A stretch of 64,000 bases of DNA from Telopea speciosissima (lineage: Eukaryota; Streptophyta; Magnoliopsida; Proteales; Proteaceae), in assembly GCF_018873765.1 (NCBI RefSeq), contig NC_057920.1, positions 8,445,307 to 8,509,306 of the forward strand. Reading direction: 5' to 3'. Position 1 is the stretch's first letter, and each line of letters starts with the position of its first letter. Position numbers and translations under genes: made by a program. The notes beneath the pieces are model-generated. The model did not search any database. It saw nothing but the letters and a program-made list of their open reading frames with translations, and was not told the DNA's origin. Below, piece by piece: positions 39,229-50,138 of the stretch.

Positions 39229-40860
39229 TGGTAAAGTACACGTACCCCCTTAGAATGCACCCAATATTCCTCGTACCCCCCTAAACGGCTCAATATTCTA
39301 CGTACCACCCTTCAATATTCCACGTACCACCCCTGCTTTACACCCCAAATGCCATTTAAGTCCATAGCAAGTGTTAAATGCTAAAAAATGACCAAACTAC
39401 TCTTTCTTCTATCCTTTCTAAAATTTGAAAAGACCTAATTGCCCTGACCAATTTGCTAAAATTTGAAAAGACCAAAATACCCTCATCTTCTCCAAACATC
39501 ATCTTAACAATACCACCACCACCACCACCGCCACCGCCACCCACCATTAACACCATCACCACTGTGAAGCAATGGAATCCAGTGTTTTCTTTCGATTTGT
39601 TCGTCTTCACGAACTTTGAAACTTTTCTTTTCCTAATCGATGTGATTGTGATTGTGGTGGTGAAGCCCACCTCCCTGAGTTTGCTTTCCACTCTTGGTGT
39701 TCACCCGCCCGTCATCGAATTAGAAGAAGCCGAATTGGGAGCACTCGCTGCTCACGATAGTCAGGGTGATGGTGAAGGAAGATCACGGGTTACGCCTCTG
39801 TCTACACCTTCTTCACCTACACTGGCTGTGTTCATAGGAGGGAAGAGGTTGGGAGGATTAGAGAGTTTGATGGTGCTTCATCTCAGTGGACAACTGGTGC
39901 CTTTGCTTCGAGACGTTGGTGCTCTCTGGATGTGATATATGCTCTCTATGTATGTGTGTATGTTCTTCTCCATCAACAAATGCTCGCATCAAATCCCTAA
40001 TCTGTATTTAAATGTCGAATTCTAGTTTATATAGAACATATCTGTGCCTGTTTTTTTCTTCTTCTTCTTAATTTTGGGATAAATGTCAAATAGCATCCGA
40101 AGTCAGAACAGATCATAGGAAAATTGATCATCTTTGTAGCTTGTTCGTGGGGGTTGGGATTGAATCAATGCACAAATGTAAATAGAAGATTGATGAAGAA
40201 AGAAGGTAAATTTACCACAAATTTTTTTTTTTTCAGTTTCAGAAATTTTGTATTTCACACCAGTGTCGACAGTTCGTTTGGGAACTGGTTGGTAGTGGAG
40301 GTTAACTAATACCAAATCCAGAACTCAAAACAGGAATTTCGAAAGGAATAACTGGAGTATTAAGTGGAGGAGAAGTAATTAAGAGTGGGGATTAAAAACA
40401 ACAATGAAAGGGAGTCACAGTGAGCAGATATGAGAGTGTGAGAGGGCAGAGAGTGAGTCAATGCGAGGGTTTGAAGATAGAGAAATATGAGATTGGAGAG
40501 AGATACGGAGGTGGGGCTTCACGGTGGTGATGGTGTTAATGGCGGGTGGCGGCGGCGGTGGTGGTGGTGGTGGTGGTGGTATTAAGATGATGTTTGGAGA
40601 AGATGAGGGCATTTTGGTATTTGCAAATTGTAGCAAATAGGTTATGGCAATTAGGTCTTTTCAAAATTTAGAAAAGATAGAAGAAAGGGTAATTTGGTAA
40701 TTTTTTAGCATTTAATACCTGGTGTGGACTTAAATGGCATTTGGGGTGTAAAGCAGGGGTGGTACATGGAATATTGAGGGGTGGTACGTGGAATATTGAG
40801 CCACTTAGGGGGATACGAGGAATATTGGGTGCATTCTAGGGGGGTACGTATACTTTACCC
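39229..40860. mobile_element. inner Pack-MULE-like element carrying a glutaredoxin fragment
   Basis: Terminal inverted repeats of about 350 bp (39229-39580 and 40505-40860) begin GGTAAAGTAYACGTACCCCC. They include a block that is GTACCACCC-rich and, further in, a CCA/CCG run followed by CACCATTAACACCATCACC. Flanking 9-mers TTTAAATTT (39220-39228) and TTTAAGTTT (40861-40869) match at 8 of 9, the duplication length expected for Mutator-like elements. The internal part holds the 3' half of a glutaredoxin gene. It is inserted in the right arm of the outer element. Confidence 0.9.
39661..39935 (+). pseudogene. captured 3' half of a CC-type (ROXY-like) glutaredoxin gene
   Basis: The frame ending at 39935 reads LLSTLGVHPPVIELEE, an acidic variable loop, LAVFIGGKRLGGLESLMVLH, LSGQLVPLLRDVGALWM, then stop. 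This is the C-terminal two thirds of a plant CC-type glutaredoxin, ending at its natural C-terminus (GALW plus one residue). The N-terminal redox motif (CC-M-C type) is not present; the frame instead runs into terminal-repeat sequence upstream. It cannot work as a glutaredoxin, though an open frame of 160 codons from 39453 remains. Confidence 0.82.
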
Positions 40861-40942
40861 TTTAAGTTTTTTCAAAAACTAGGGGGTGATCTGAGTTTCG
40901 ATTGAAAACCAGGGGTGATCTGTAATTTATCCTTTTAAAAAA

Positions 40943-41325
40943 TATCATACTTTAGTTTATACTAGTGATACGTATAAGTATTGATCACAATCAATACCGA
41001 TAAAGACCAGCAAATGTAGTGGTGGAGTTACATAGTTCTCTCATACATAAAACATTTTTTCATGATTAAATTTGAGTTTAAAATTTAACATGTGACCTTA
41101 GATATTCAATTATTAGAATTTTCACATCACCATTTCATGTGACACAATTAATAGTGAAGTCATTGTGCAATATATAGATTTAATAACAAACAATACAATT
41201 GGATCAACTTTTACCTACTGTAGAGTTTGGGAGCTGAGACAAATATAAGTAGTCTTACCCCTACTTCGCAGGACAGGCTCTTTTCACGTTTTGAACCTAC
41301 AACTAATAGGTTGTAATAATCTTAA
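40943..41325. other. intergenic, nothing recognised
   Basis: AT-rich sequence between the Pack-MULE and the next MITE, without coding similarity. Confidence 0.45.
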
Positions 41326-41492
41326 GATAAAATGTTCTCTGTGGGGGGCAATGGGGGCAGACACAGTGGAGGGTGAAATGACCACCACGCCTGTAATCAA
41401 AGGTGGAATTTTTGCCCCCGAGATGCCACCGTGCATACTCATTGATTGTCGTACATGCATGGCCTGCACTCCCCCACAGAGAACGCTCTCCC
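41326..41492. mobile_element. Mutator-type MITE with perfect 9-bp target duplication
   Basis: Left end GATAAAATGTTCTCTGTGG; reverse complement of the right end GGGAGAGCGTTCTCTGTGG. The flanking repeat TAATCTTAA occurs at 41317-41325 and 41493-41501. The same terminal family is seen at 54014-54127. Confidence 0.85.
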
Positions 41493-41856
41493 TAATCTTA
41501 AGAACTATATTGTCGTAAAATTTTAAACTAATCTAATGTAGTTAAATTGTCTGGAAATATTTTTTTAATTTTCACATCATCGTGCATATCATGGGTAAAG
41601 CTTTAAACTAATTTATTTACATAATAATTTAATGATCTAATTATCGTCTGAACATGTCAATCCTCATGGTGAGTCATTTGGGTTGGGATATTTTACACCA
41701 AAAAAGAGAATTTTGATTGGGATGAGCTATTCTAAGGAATTCTTTATCTTATCTAATAATGATGATAATGTCAAATCATTTTTCCACAATGTAATGTGAA
41801 ATAAAATAGGTGGGAAGTGTTTTTTTTTTGTTTTGAAAAAGAGAGTTGTATATTAA

Positions 41857-41963
41857 AGCTGTGTTTGGTATGCCTTCTAGGCCAATATCGCATTCTTGGA
41901 CAATAAAAACAGTTATTTTTATCATCCAAGAATGCATTCCTATAATGCATACCAAACAGAGCC
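41857..41963. mobile_element. Tourist-like (PIF/Harbinger) MITE
   Basis: Terminal repeats AGCTGTGTTTGGTATGC and (reverse complement) GGCTCTGTTTGGTATGC, extending about 45 bases. It is flanked by TAA (41854-41856 and 41964-41966). Both the CTGTTTGG terminus and the 3-bp duplication are typical of Tourist elements. Confidence 0.82.
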
Positions 41964-42021
41964 TAAATAAGATGGAAAAGGTCCTTCAAGCCAAGTGCGA
42001 AAGGTACCCCAATCACCTTCT

Positions 42022-42357
42022 AGAAAAAAAAGATTCCTCTCCAATTCTCCCATGGTGCAGTTCGGGGTGGAGATGTCGGGAAACAAATCCTCTACAGATC
42101 GGTGCACTACGGTGCCTTGCGAGCTGGACACGTGGACGCAACGACATCCAACAATGTCAAGCTCAAGAAGAAGAAGAAAAAAAAAAAAAGTGCAATCGAG
42201 CTTGCACCATAGGATGTCACCGCGTCCATGTGTCAAGCTCGCAAGGCCACACCATGGTGCACCGATCTGTAGAGGATTTTTATTCGAGATGTCGACACCT
42301 GACCTTTCCACCCCCAAACTACACCACACTGGGGAATTGGAGAGGATTTTAATCGAC
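42022..42357. repeat. foldback element of about 335 bp
   Basis: Long imperfect arms share GATTCCTCTCCAATTC, AATCCTCTACAGATCGGTGC and CCTTGCGAGCT in inverted order, around an A-rich centre near 42178-42190. Confidence 0.78.
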
Positions 42358-42580
42358 CACCCTCTCTCTCTCTCTCACATGGAATAACCTCTTTACCCTT
42401 TATGCATGAAGCCATTTAGTTGCTCCTCATTGATGCACTCCCCATCAAGCTCTCAGGTATTAGTATCAATATACCCTTATTGGTCTCAATCAATATCAGT
42501 ATGGATCAGCTGACGATCAGATCATTCTACCCCTTAAAATACTAATACCTTGGTTTGTTGGACTCTATCACTCGAATTTT

Positions 42581-42755
42581 TCTCCGCTCAGGTTTCTTGC
42601 CCGGTCAGGTTCGTAGGTTCCTCTCATAGGGAGAGCAGAAATGACGATCTCACCCCATCCGGGCAATGTGTTCGGACAGGGGGTGAGGTCTTCATTTTTG
42701 ACCCCCTATGAAAGGAACCTACAAACCTGACTGGGCAGGGAACCTGAGAAGAGTT
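42581..42755. repeat. foldback element of about 175 bp
   Basis: Arms containing GTCAGGTTCGTAGGTTCCTC and the inverted GAACCTACAAACCTGAC, plus CACCCC and GGGTGAGG blocks, give a near-complete palindrome. Confidence 0.8.
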
Positions 42756-43084
42756 AGATTCCTCTCACTCTCCCTCAATCCCTTAAATTGATATTACTTT
42801 GTTATTGGATTCTGATGACACTAATATTTATTAGCCAATACATACAGTTGATACGATATCAATATCGATACCAATACCTTGGAACCGTGCTTCCAATGTT
42901 ATGTGATCAAGAATCTTTTTCCTTCCGAAATAAAAATGGATAAAGAAAGTACATACATAATGTCATGAGTACATGTACAGAGTACACTCTTATTTTAGAA
43001 TCAATTCTCTCTCCTTGTTTGTTATATGAGTCCCTCTGTCTCCTCGTTAAATATATCATTTTTATTTTGATAAGAGAATCTATT
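42756..43084. other. intergenic, nothing recognised
   Basis: A fragment ending TACCTTGGAACCGTG near 42893 resembles the right end of the small hAT-type family at 51665-51872, but no left end was found. Confidence 0.4.
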
Positions 43085-43215
43085 AATGAGAGCGTGTGTT
43101 ACACAATGCATCCTTGATACATGCATGAAGCCAAGGAGCGGACAACAGCCAACCCAACCCACATGTTAAGGAGGTGGCCTTACGGGCAAGGGAATCAGCT
43201 ACAATATTTGTTGCC
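43085..43215 (-). pseudogene. LINE RNase H scrap
   Basis: The minus strand encodes ATNIVADSLARKATSL, the usual C-terminal end of a plant LINE RNase H domain. Only this tail remains. Confidence 0.65.
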
Positions 43216-43710
43216 CCTGGAAGAAAAACAAAAACAATTCTTTAGATAAGAAGCAATATGATTAATATCATCACTCTTCTTGTTGGCTTGGGGTGTAACC
43301 TTATAGATTCAAATATAAGCAGAGAACATGCTAGCATAACCGACAAGTCATACCGACCTGACCCAAACCGAACCAAGCCCTTCTAGGGCAAGTTTCAGAT
43401 TCAGCATTTTAAAATCCCTTGGTTTAGGCGCGTTTCGGGCTACATTGACAGTTCCCCGATAAGCCCGAACGGACAGGTCCCAATCGAAACTGAGCATCCC
43501 CATAACCAAAACCCAACCCGGTACAAACCTATAGAAACCTCACCCTCCTATGCCATTGCACACTTTCAAACTTGTTTGGATTAAAAAATGGAGCCCAGCC
43601 CATTTCAAAAGGTCAAAACTTAAAAAAGCAGTTCAGCCTATTTGGTACAGCCCATTTGAAAAGTTAAAACGTAAAAATGAGCCCAGCATATTTGATAAGG
43701 CCCATAAGTA

Positions 43711-44502
43711 AGGGTGTCAAAACAAAATTGAAACCGTTTATCGAAATCGAACCGAATCGTTTAAATCGAAACCGGCAGACCGTTTAAATTAATGGTCTGG
43801 TTATGGTTTCAGAAATGCCACCGTTTAACTAAACAGTTCGATCCAGTTTTAACCAATTAATCCAACGATTTCAGGCCGTTTAATCCAATTACAATCGATT
43901 ATAACCATTTAAACCAAACATCAAAAGATTCAAAACCTAGCAATAGCAACTACTAAGTACTAACCACTAAGTCGCTAACTCACTAAGTCACGTTTCTTCA
44001 ATAAATGATTTCTTTTTTTCAAAAAAAAAACTAATAACTTCATAATTACTGACTAATTACTAATAACTAATTAGTATTAGTATATACAAGGTAAACGATT
44101 TTCTATCCAAAAAAGAAAAAAAGAAAAAATGGGTAAACAATGATTGAAGGTACAATATTTTCATGGGATCCATCATCCATTGAAGGTATTTACTAATTAA
44201 AAGAGAGAGCACTACAGGCTACAACTCATTTTCTATTAAAAAGTACAGGAGGTTTGGTTTGAAGACTATTAAACTATTTAGTAAATCAAGGATGTTATTC
44301 ATAATCGGCTAACCCAAACCGTGTATAACCATTTAACTGAAACCGTTTAAAAACCGTATAACCAAAACCGTTTACTAAACGGTTACGGTTTTGGATATGC
44401 AACCGTTTAGCTAAATGGGGTGGTTACGGTTTCCACCCTCAAGCAGTCAAAACCGAATCAAACCGAACCGTTTAACCGAAATCGGACCGTTTAACACCCT
44501 TA
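43711..44502. mobile_element. 792-bp hAT-type MITE with perfect 8-bp target duplication
   Basis: Ends TAAGGGTGTCAAAAC and (reverse complement) TAAGGGTGTTAAACG; flanking CCCATAAG at 43703-43710 and 44503-44510. The interior is filled with degenerate AACCGTTTAAACCG-like text. The surrounding sequence to about 44700 has similar AACCGAACC text, suggesting insertion into an older related element. Confidence 0.9.
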
Positions 44503-44886
44503 CCCATAAGGCAAACAGTTTCGATCTAAACCGGACTCGAAACAGTTAATACCGGTAATAACCGATTCAAACCCGCAAACATAAACCGAACTCGAATCGA
44601 AACCAATCCAAACCGAAAATGAAAATCCTTATAGGTGCGGGTCATTTGCACATCAAAACTGAAACCAGACCGAACCGACCGTTTGGCACCCCTAATCGTA
44701 CCAGTGAATTGATAGCAGATCTCGGTCAATATTCAGGTTTCAGGCCTGGCCTTGGCATCAGCCTATCCGATCCGATCCAGGCGAATCGACCGATCCATCC
44801 CGAGATTACGATCCGTTGAAGACATATGGATATGGTGTCCCCAACCCCATGCGTCGTGTTAGTCGTTGGAAAGAATCGGAAGATCA

Positions 44887-47800
44887 ATGGCTGCTGGAGT
44901 CTGCCTTATCTCCTCCGCACTCATCCGATCCCGCTCGTTTCTGCCTGCCAATTCAACCCAGGTGGCGGTGAGAGAGGAGCAGCAATCGCTTCGAAGTTCT
45001 CCATCCAAAGTCCAAACTACTCGTCGAAACGTTGCTTTACTGTCACTGTTCGCTGCGATTCCCGCCCTTTATCAACCCCTTTCCGCCGCCGCATTCTCCA
45101 TCGGATTCTGTACAGGCCTATCCCTCTCTCCATTTCTTCACTTTTAATTCGTCTTTATTCCTTAGAAACGTCTTTTTGATTCCTATCATCCACGCAGCAG
45201 GACCCAAGGAATGGCTGAGAGAGCAGAAGAAGAAGGCTTCAAAATTCCTCTTGGCCCCTATTGATGCCTCCCGAGAGAGCCTTCGCCGTGTCTACCTTCT
45301 ACTAAGTTTGTTTCGTTTCCTTCGTTTTTATATCTTATCTTTTGAATTTTGCTGGTAGCTTTGAGCTTAATTCGGTCAGGTTTTGACAGCGGCAAGTGAT
45401 TTTGATTATTCAAGCGTGGACTTGGGAGAAGTTCAGGGATTACTTAGGTCTGCTGCAAGGGACTGTGTTCCACAGGAGAGGAATTCGTTCGTTTCCCTTC
45501 AAGCTAATACGGGGGTTGAGGTTTGGTTTCCCTAATATAACCCTGTTTTATTTTGTTTATTTGGGGTGTAGAATTCAATTTCTGCTATGCTGGAGTAACG
45601 CATGGAGAAGTTATTTTGCCTTTTTAACTCCCATTTTCCCATGAAATTTTGAGAAGAGATTAGATTATGTAGAGTTCCCTGGTTTTTATGGTAGTAAATC
45701 TAAGGGAAAAGTATTCCTCTTTTTTTGTTTTTTTTTTTTTAAGTTGCATTTAGTGCGAAGGTACAAAAATTTTATTCTGTTTCTTTACTTAATTCATGAT
45801 GGCATTGCATTTCCAAAGAATTGGTTACAAGAAATGAAGCAATAGTGAAAGGTTTACAGATAGAGTACCTTATGGTTTATAGTTTATACTAATAGGGTTG
45901 CTGTTTATTAACTTAACTGTTGTTATTATTGTTATTATAATGACCCTTCACATATGATCAACTAAACCTGATGATCATAATGTGCAGGTGTGCACATTTA
46001 GGTTGGTGGTGAATAATGCATCTTCATTACTTAAAGATAAGAGTCCTGTAAAGTTGGAAGCTGAAGCTATGCTAGATGATCTTATAAGGTATTACTTTTT
46101 CTCGTCTTATTTCTTTCAAGCTTTCGAATTTAATCTATGGATATGTCTCCACCATTTTACTTGTATCATGTCTATGTTTGGCAGGATACCCAACTGAACT
46201 ATACCTCATCCCTAGTTCCTTGCTTGGTTGCAACTATGCAGATTGTCTGAGCCCCTCCTCTCTAACCAAGACCATATCCTCTGTTCGGTCATAAGCATCC
46301 ATATCTTCTATTGCTACCTAGGTCACTTTTGGCCTTCCCCTTTCCCGTTTAATGCCATCAAGTCTATGGCTGCTCAGTAATGCTGTCATTGGTCATACAT
46401 AGTAGTAATGAACCGATCTCAATCGACTTTCTCATCACATATTTTTGCCATCCCCAAGTTTTGAACATGCGTTCATTTCTTATTCTTATTTAGTGTTGCC
46501 AATCATCCATCTGAACATTCACAGCTAAGAACATGAATTTTGTTGTTATTATTATTTAGAGATTATTTTTTAGTTGGTTCAGCCAACATTTTGCTCCTTA
46601 AAGCATGGTTGGTTGCATGGCCATCTATAAAACATCACCTTCAATTTTATGTCATTCAGTCATAACTTCAGCAGTTTTCTGACACGTTGTGCACCCATCC
46701 TAATTCTGTGGGTAACATCTTGTTAATCTCTCCTTCCGTGGATTATAGAACTGTGATAAAGAAAATGGGAACCCTTGTTGGTCATCAATTGTGACTCGCA
46801 TTAAATTGGAAATGCAATGCCTCTTGAATGCCATATTTTGGCACAGGATATTTGACTGCAAGGCCAAAATGTCCATGTACGTGTTTGTGTTTGTTTTTGG
46901 AGAGAAAGGAAATTTTCTGCTCTTTTTCCATCACTTAGCGGCAGATGCCTCTATCTTTTTATATATTGTATATTTGAATGTTTTAAAACTTTTAAGGGGA
47001 AATTTTGATGCTGGCTTTGTGTTCCTATTGTCAGTTTTGCACGAGATTAGTTCTTTCTTCATTGAATGGATCATGATTTTAATGTCTTTTTCTTAAAACA
47101 GTTATGTGCTTTAGTCATTCAATTTCTTACGGAAGTATATATCTCTTGATTATACTTTCAATTTCTTACAGAAGAATATATCCCTTGATTATTCTTTGGT
47201 ATTTCATTCTTTTCATTTCTTTGTGACTGCAGTTCTTTTACCTTCCTCAATGGGACGATTAACAAAACCGATATTCAACTTGCCTCTAACAGGTATGTGA
47301 TAAAAACTATTGACATCTGAGGGACCTACATATATATTACTCTATTAGTTGGTCAGGCGAATGGATTGACTGAGATTCATTTTATGAGGACGTAGTCTGC
47401 TAAAAGCTTTCCATTTTGATGGTGGGCTGGGGGGTCTGCTTATGTGGCGCTTGTGGCTGGAAAAAGGCCAGGTGCCAGAGTTGTGGGGGTCACCATGCTG
47501 AGGGCAATGTTCTAAAAGCTAAGTCCAATTCAACCCATTTCATGATCCCTATCTGGGCTGGATCAATCTAACAACCCATTTTACCTTTCAAAACAGAAAG
47601 TTTCCATTTACCCAGCCAGAAAGCCTTGCCCATTCAAGTAACTTTCCCATCTGTGACCAATAATCCTTTTACAAGTTACTGAAAATACCGGTTTTGAAAG
47701 TGTTGGTGAGTGATGATCATTGGAAGAGAAGGGAGATAAGCATAAAAAAATTGTTTGTTGATGGGACTTAATCCCAAATAATGTTGTCTGTCTTAATGGA

Positions 47801-48313
47801 CTGAACCTTTGATGGGTTCCAAAAGTTGCTTTACCTAGTTCTTCTTTGGGTTGGGTTGGGTTGGGTTGGGTGGGGTGGGGTGGGGAAGGGATCCAAATAT
47901 GTTAGTGGCTCATGTTAAAAAATAGTCCCACTGTGGGTCCAAATCCAACAGCATCCAAGAAGAAGGAACTAAATCATTGTTGGTCCTCTATACTCAAAAA
48001 TTTTGTGAAATCAAGTTGATCCTGTGATTTTCTGGAACATATGGTTCTGTATCTCAAACCCGTTTTCCGGATCTATCTTCTGCAAATATGTTGGTTATGA
48101 ATTGATGAGGAATATGTTGTATTCTTTCCTCTCGCCTTTGCTGCCAAAAGCTTCCTTGAAGCCGTCAATAGGTTTAACAAGCATGACATTTCTTATTTAA
48201 TATCAATATACTCATCTCCGTGCTGCAGACTAAAGGTTGCAGATGCACTCATGAATACCATATCCTCTCTGGATAAGTTTGAACAGGGCATCAAAGATTG
48301 TCTTGAAATCTGA
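44887..48313 (+). CDS. MPH2: thylakoid-lumen protein of the MPH2 / 16.5-kDa type, six exons, complete
   Basis: The exons are 44887-45109, 45198-45305, 45390-45520, 45988-46088, 47233-47292 and 48229-48313. All introns are GT-AG, phases agree, and the product is 235 residues. The N-terminus has a Ser/Arg-rich plastid transit segment, then a twin-arginine lumenal signal (TTRRNVALLSLFAAIPALYQ followed by PLSAAAF). The mature part begins GPKEWLREQKKKASKFLLAP and contains SVDLGEVQGLLRSAARDCVP, KSPVKLEAEAMLDDLIR and LASNRLKVADALMNTISSL. I recognise it as the family of Arabidopsis At4g02530, linked to photosystem II maintenance under high light; that name is from memory. An in-frame TTG extension upstream (44866) is less likely than the ATG. 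It is apparently intact. Confidence 0.82.
46190..47220. other. intron 4 of the MPH2-like gene
   Basis: A 1.14-kb intron. A stretch near 46200-46440 (CCTCCTCTCTAACCAAGACC, then CTACCTAGGTCACTTTTGGC) resembles dispersed plant LINE/SINE 3' text. The rest is T-rich and unassigned. Confidence 0.4.
47847..47886. repeat. TTGGG / TGGGG short tandem repeat
   Basis: Four TTGGG units followed by TGGGG units within intron 5 of the MPH2-like gene. Confidence 0.8.
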
Positions 48314-48464
48314 AAATTAGCTTCCATTCCTTTCTCAGTTAAAATATTTCTGTTGTATAATGTGCCTGGAGGAGGTTTTGCAGATGCTTCTGTTTTTTGG
48401 AATTTAAGGAAAGCTGAATTTAGGTTGTGTAACATGGCCCTGTTGTGTATCTTCTTTAATTTTT

Positions 48465-50138
48465 AGAGCAAATTACATACACCCCCCTGGTGTTTGAAGC
48501 AATAACAGAACACCTCCCCTAGTTTGAAATTTTACGTGCAACCCCCTAGATGATTGGGAGGTTTACAAATAAACTCTTACCGTTAAGTTGAAACCGTTAG
48601 TTGTAGTTAAACTTTCAAAAATGACCATATTACCCCTCATTACTATAGTTTTACCCTTTTACCCTTACCTTTCAAAACCCAAACCCATCTCTTCAAACTT
48701 CCATCTTTCCAACCTCATCTTCCTCCATGTCACCGCTTTCTTCTCTGACAAAAGTGAAGATCATCTCTTTCTGGTGGAACTCCTCTGTTGAGGGACACTG
48801 TTGGAGCATGTCATGTAGCTTTCATGGATTTCAGACACTGGTCTTTGGGTAATTACATCTTTTAATTCCTATGAATCGGTGAGCCAAAAGGCAATACCAC
48901 AGAATCTTGCAGTTGCAGCATCTTTCTTCCACCTGAAATAGGGCATATTTTGCCGCCAAAAAGAAGGAAGGTTTAGTTGAACCTATATATATATATATAT
49001 ATATTTTTTTTTTTTTGATTTAGAAAACCCATTTTTTTTTACCCCAAGTAGATAAGGAGAAAATCCAAATCAGTCTCGGGATATCCAAAGAATCCCCTTT
49101 TTATGAGAGTCACCTCTCATTCATCACTGATAAAGAGAAGGAAATGAAGTAGGAGCAGGTGGAGGTCTACATATATCAACATTTTGAACACTTTAATTTG
49201 CTTGGATTCACTCTGTAATGGTTACCACACATGTAAATCCCATACAAGTGGGGGGAAAAAAAAAGAGATTCGGAAATTTGTGCAAGTTATCAGATTCGTT
49301 GCACTTAAGACTTGAGAGAGAACATTGAGCAACATGAGCACGCTGAAATAAAATCGGATTTGGCTCTATTTAAGATCTGATTTTATTTACATAAATCCAT
49401 CAAATCCACGTAATATTTAGGGTTTTTTGTTAACCCTCATGGATACTACACTCGATCTTTATTTGGGGTTCATCATTGCATCTAGGATCGTCTAATTAGA
49501 CTTTTCTTCATGCCATACGGTACTCTGTTTTTGGGTATTTATTTCTTACATCGATACTTGGACAGGAAGAACAGAATAGACTGAGGGGGAGGGACAGGAG
49601 AGGGAAATTATAACAGAGTAGAGAGGAGAGGAGTTGGGAACTTGAAAATGGGGAAGAAAGCTGAAGAAGAGAACTATGCCTGAATCTGTGTTTACAAGAG
49701 CTTTCAACGGATTAGGGTTTCAATAGCAGGGTGAGGACAATAGAATAGAGTAGGGAGGAGCGGGAAAAGGTGAGGGAAAAGGAAGTTGGAGCCACAGTCA
49801 GCGAGGAAGGGGAATGGGAGAGGGAGAGCAAGAGGCGGTAAGGAGAGGGAGAAGGGGAGAAGGTGAGGAAGAGGGAGATGGAGAGAGGTGAAAGTACAAA
49901 AAAACCATCCATTAGAAAATCTGAGTGATAAAATCAAGGGTAAAAGTGAAAATAGAATAAGATTAATCCTTTAGATTTTATTTGGTTTAAGATATAATAA
50001 GGGTAAAATGGTCTTTTCATTTTAAAAACTAACAGCTCACTAATGTTGTGAGCCATCAAGGATGTATACGTAAAATGTCAAACTAGGGGGGTGTTTTGTT
50101 ATTGTTTCAAACACTAGGGGTGCATTTAATTTGCTCTT
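48465..50138. mobile_element. long-TIR Mutator-like element, 1.7 kb
   Basis: The left end AGAGCAAATTACATACACCC and the reverse-complemented right end AGAGCAAATTAAATGCACCC match on through GTGTTTGAA and CAATAACA and weakly for over 100 bp. Later inner blocks (ATGACCATATTACCC and GACCATTTTACCC) correspond too. The interior holds a purine-rich stretch (49560-49900) and no recognised gene. It lies 150 bp past the MPH2-like stop codon, probably in or near the 3' UTR. A clear 9-bp duplication was not found. Confidence 0.75.

Larger units (their letters stand above)
37960..40932. mobile_element. outer Pack-MULE-like element carrying PP2C and RPL10 fragments
   Basis: The left end (TGGTAAATTATAGATCACCC then CTGATTTT) and the reverse complement of the right end (GGATAAATTACAGATCACCC then CTGGTTTT) match over roughly 60 bases and more loosely further in. 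Flanking 9-mers TTTTAAATA (37951-37959) and TTTTAAAAA (40933-40941) agree at 8 of 9 bases, an imperfect target duplication in AT-rich sequence. Inside lie a PP2C gene fragment and a decayed plastid RPL10 copy. A second Mutator-like element (39229-40860) is inserted close to the right terminal repeat. No transposase is present. Confidence 0.8.

Noticed and set aside
47847..47886. TTGGG repeats as a telomere trace or regulatory G-quadruplex
   Set aside because: Too short, intronic and of mixed unit; a simple microsatellite explains it.
49704..49937. 77-codon Leu/Pro/Phe/Ser-rich frame as a membrane protein
   Set aside because: It is the complement of a purine-rich low-complexity tract inside a Mutator-like element; no homology or start context.
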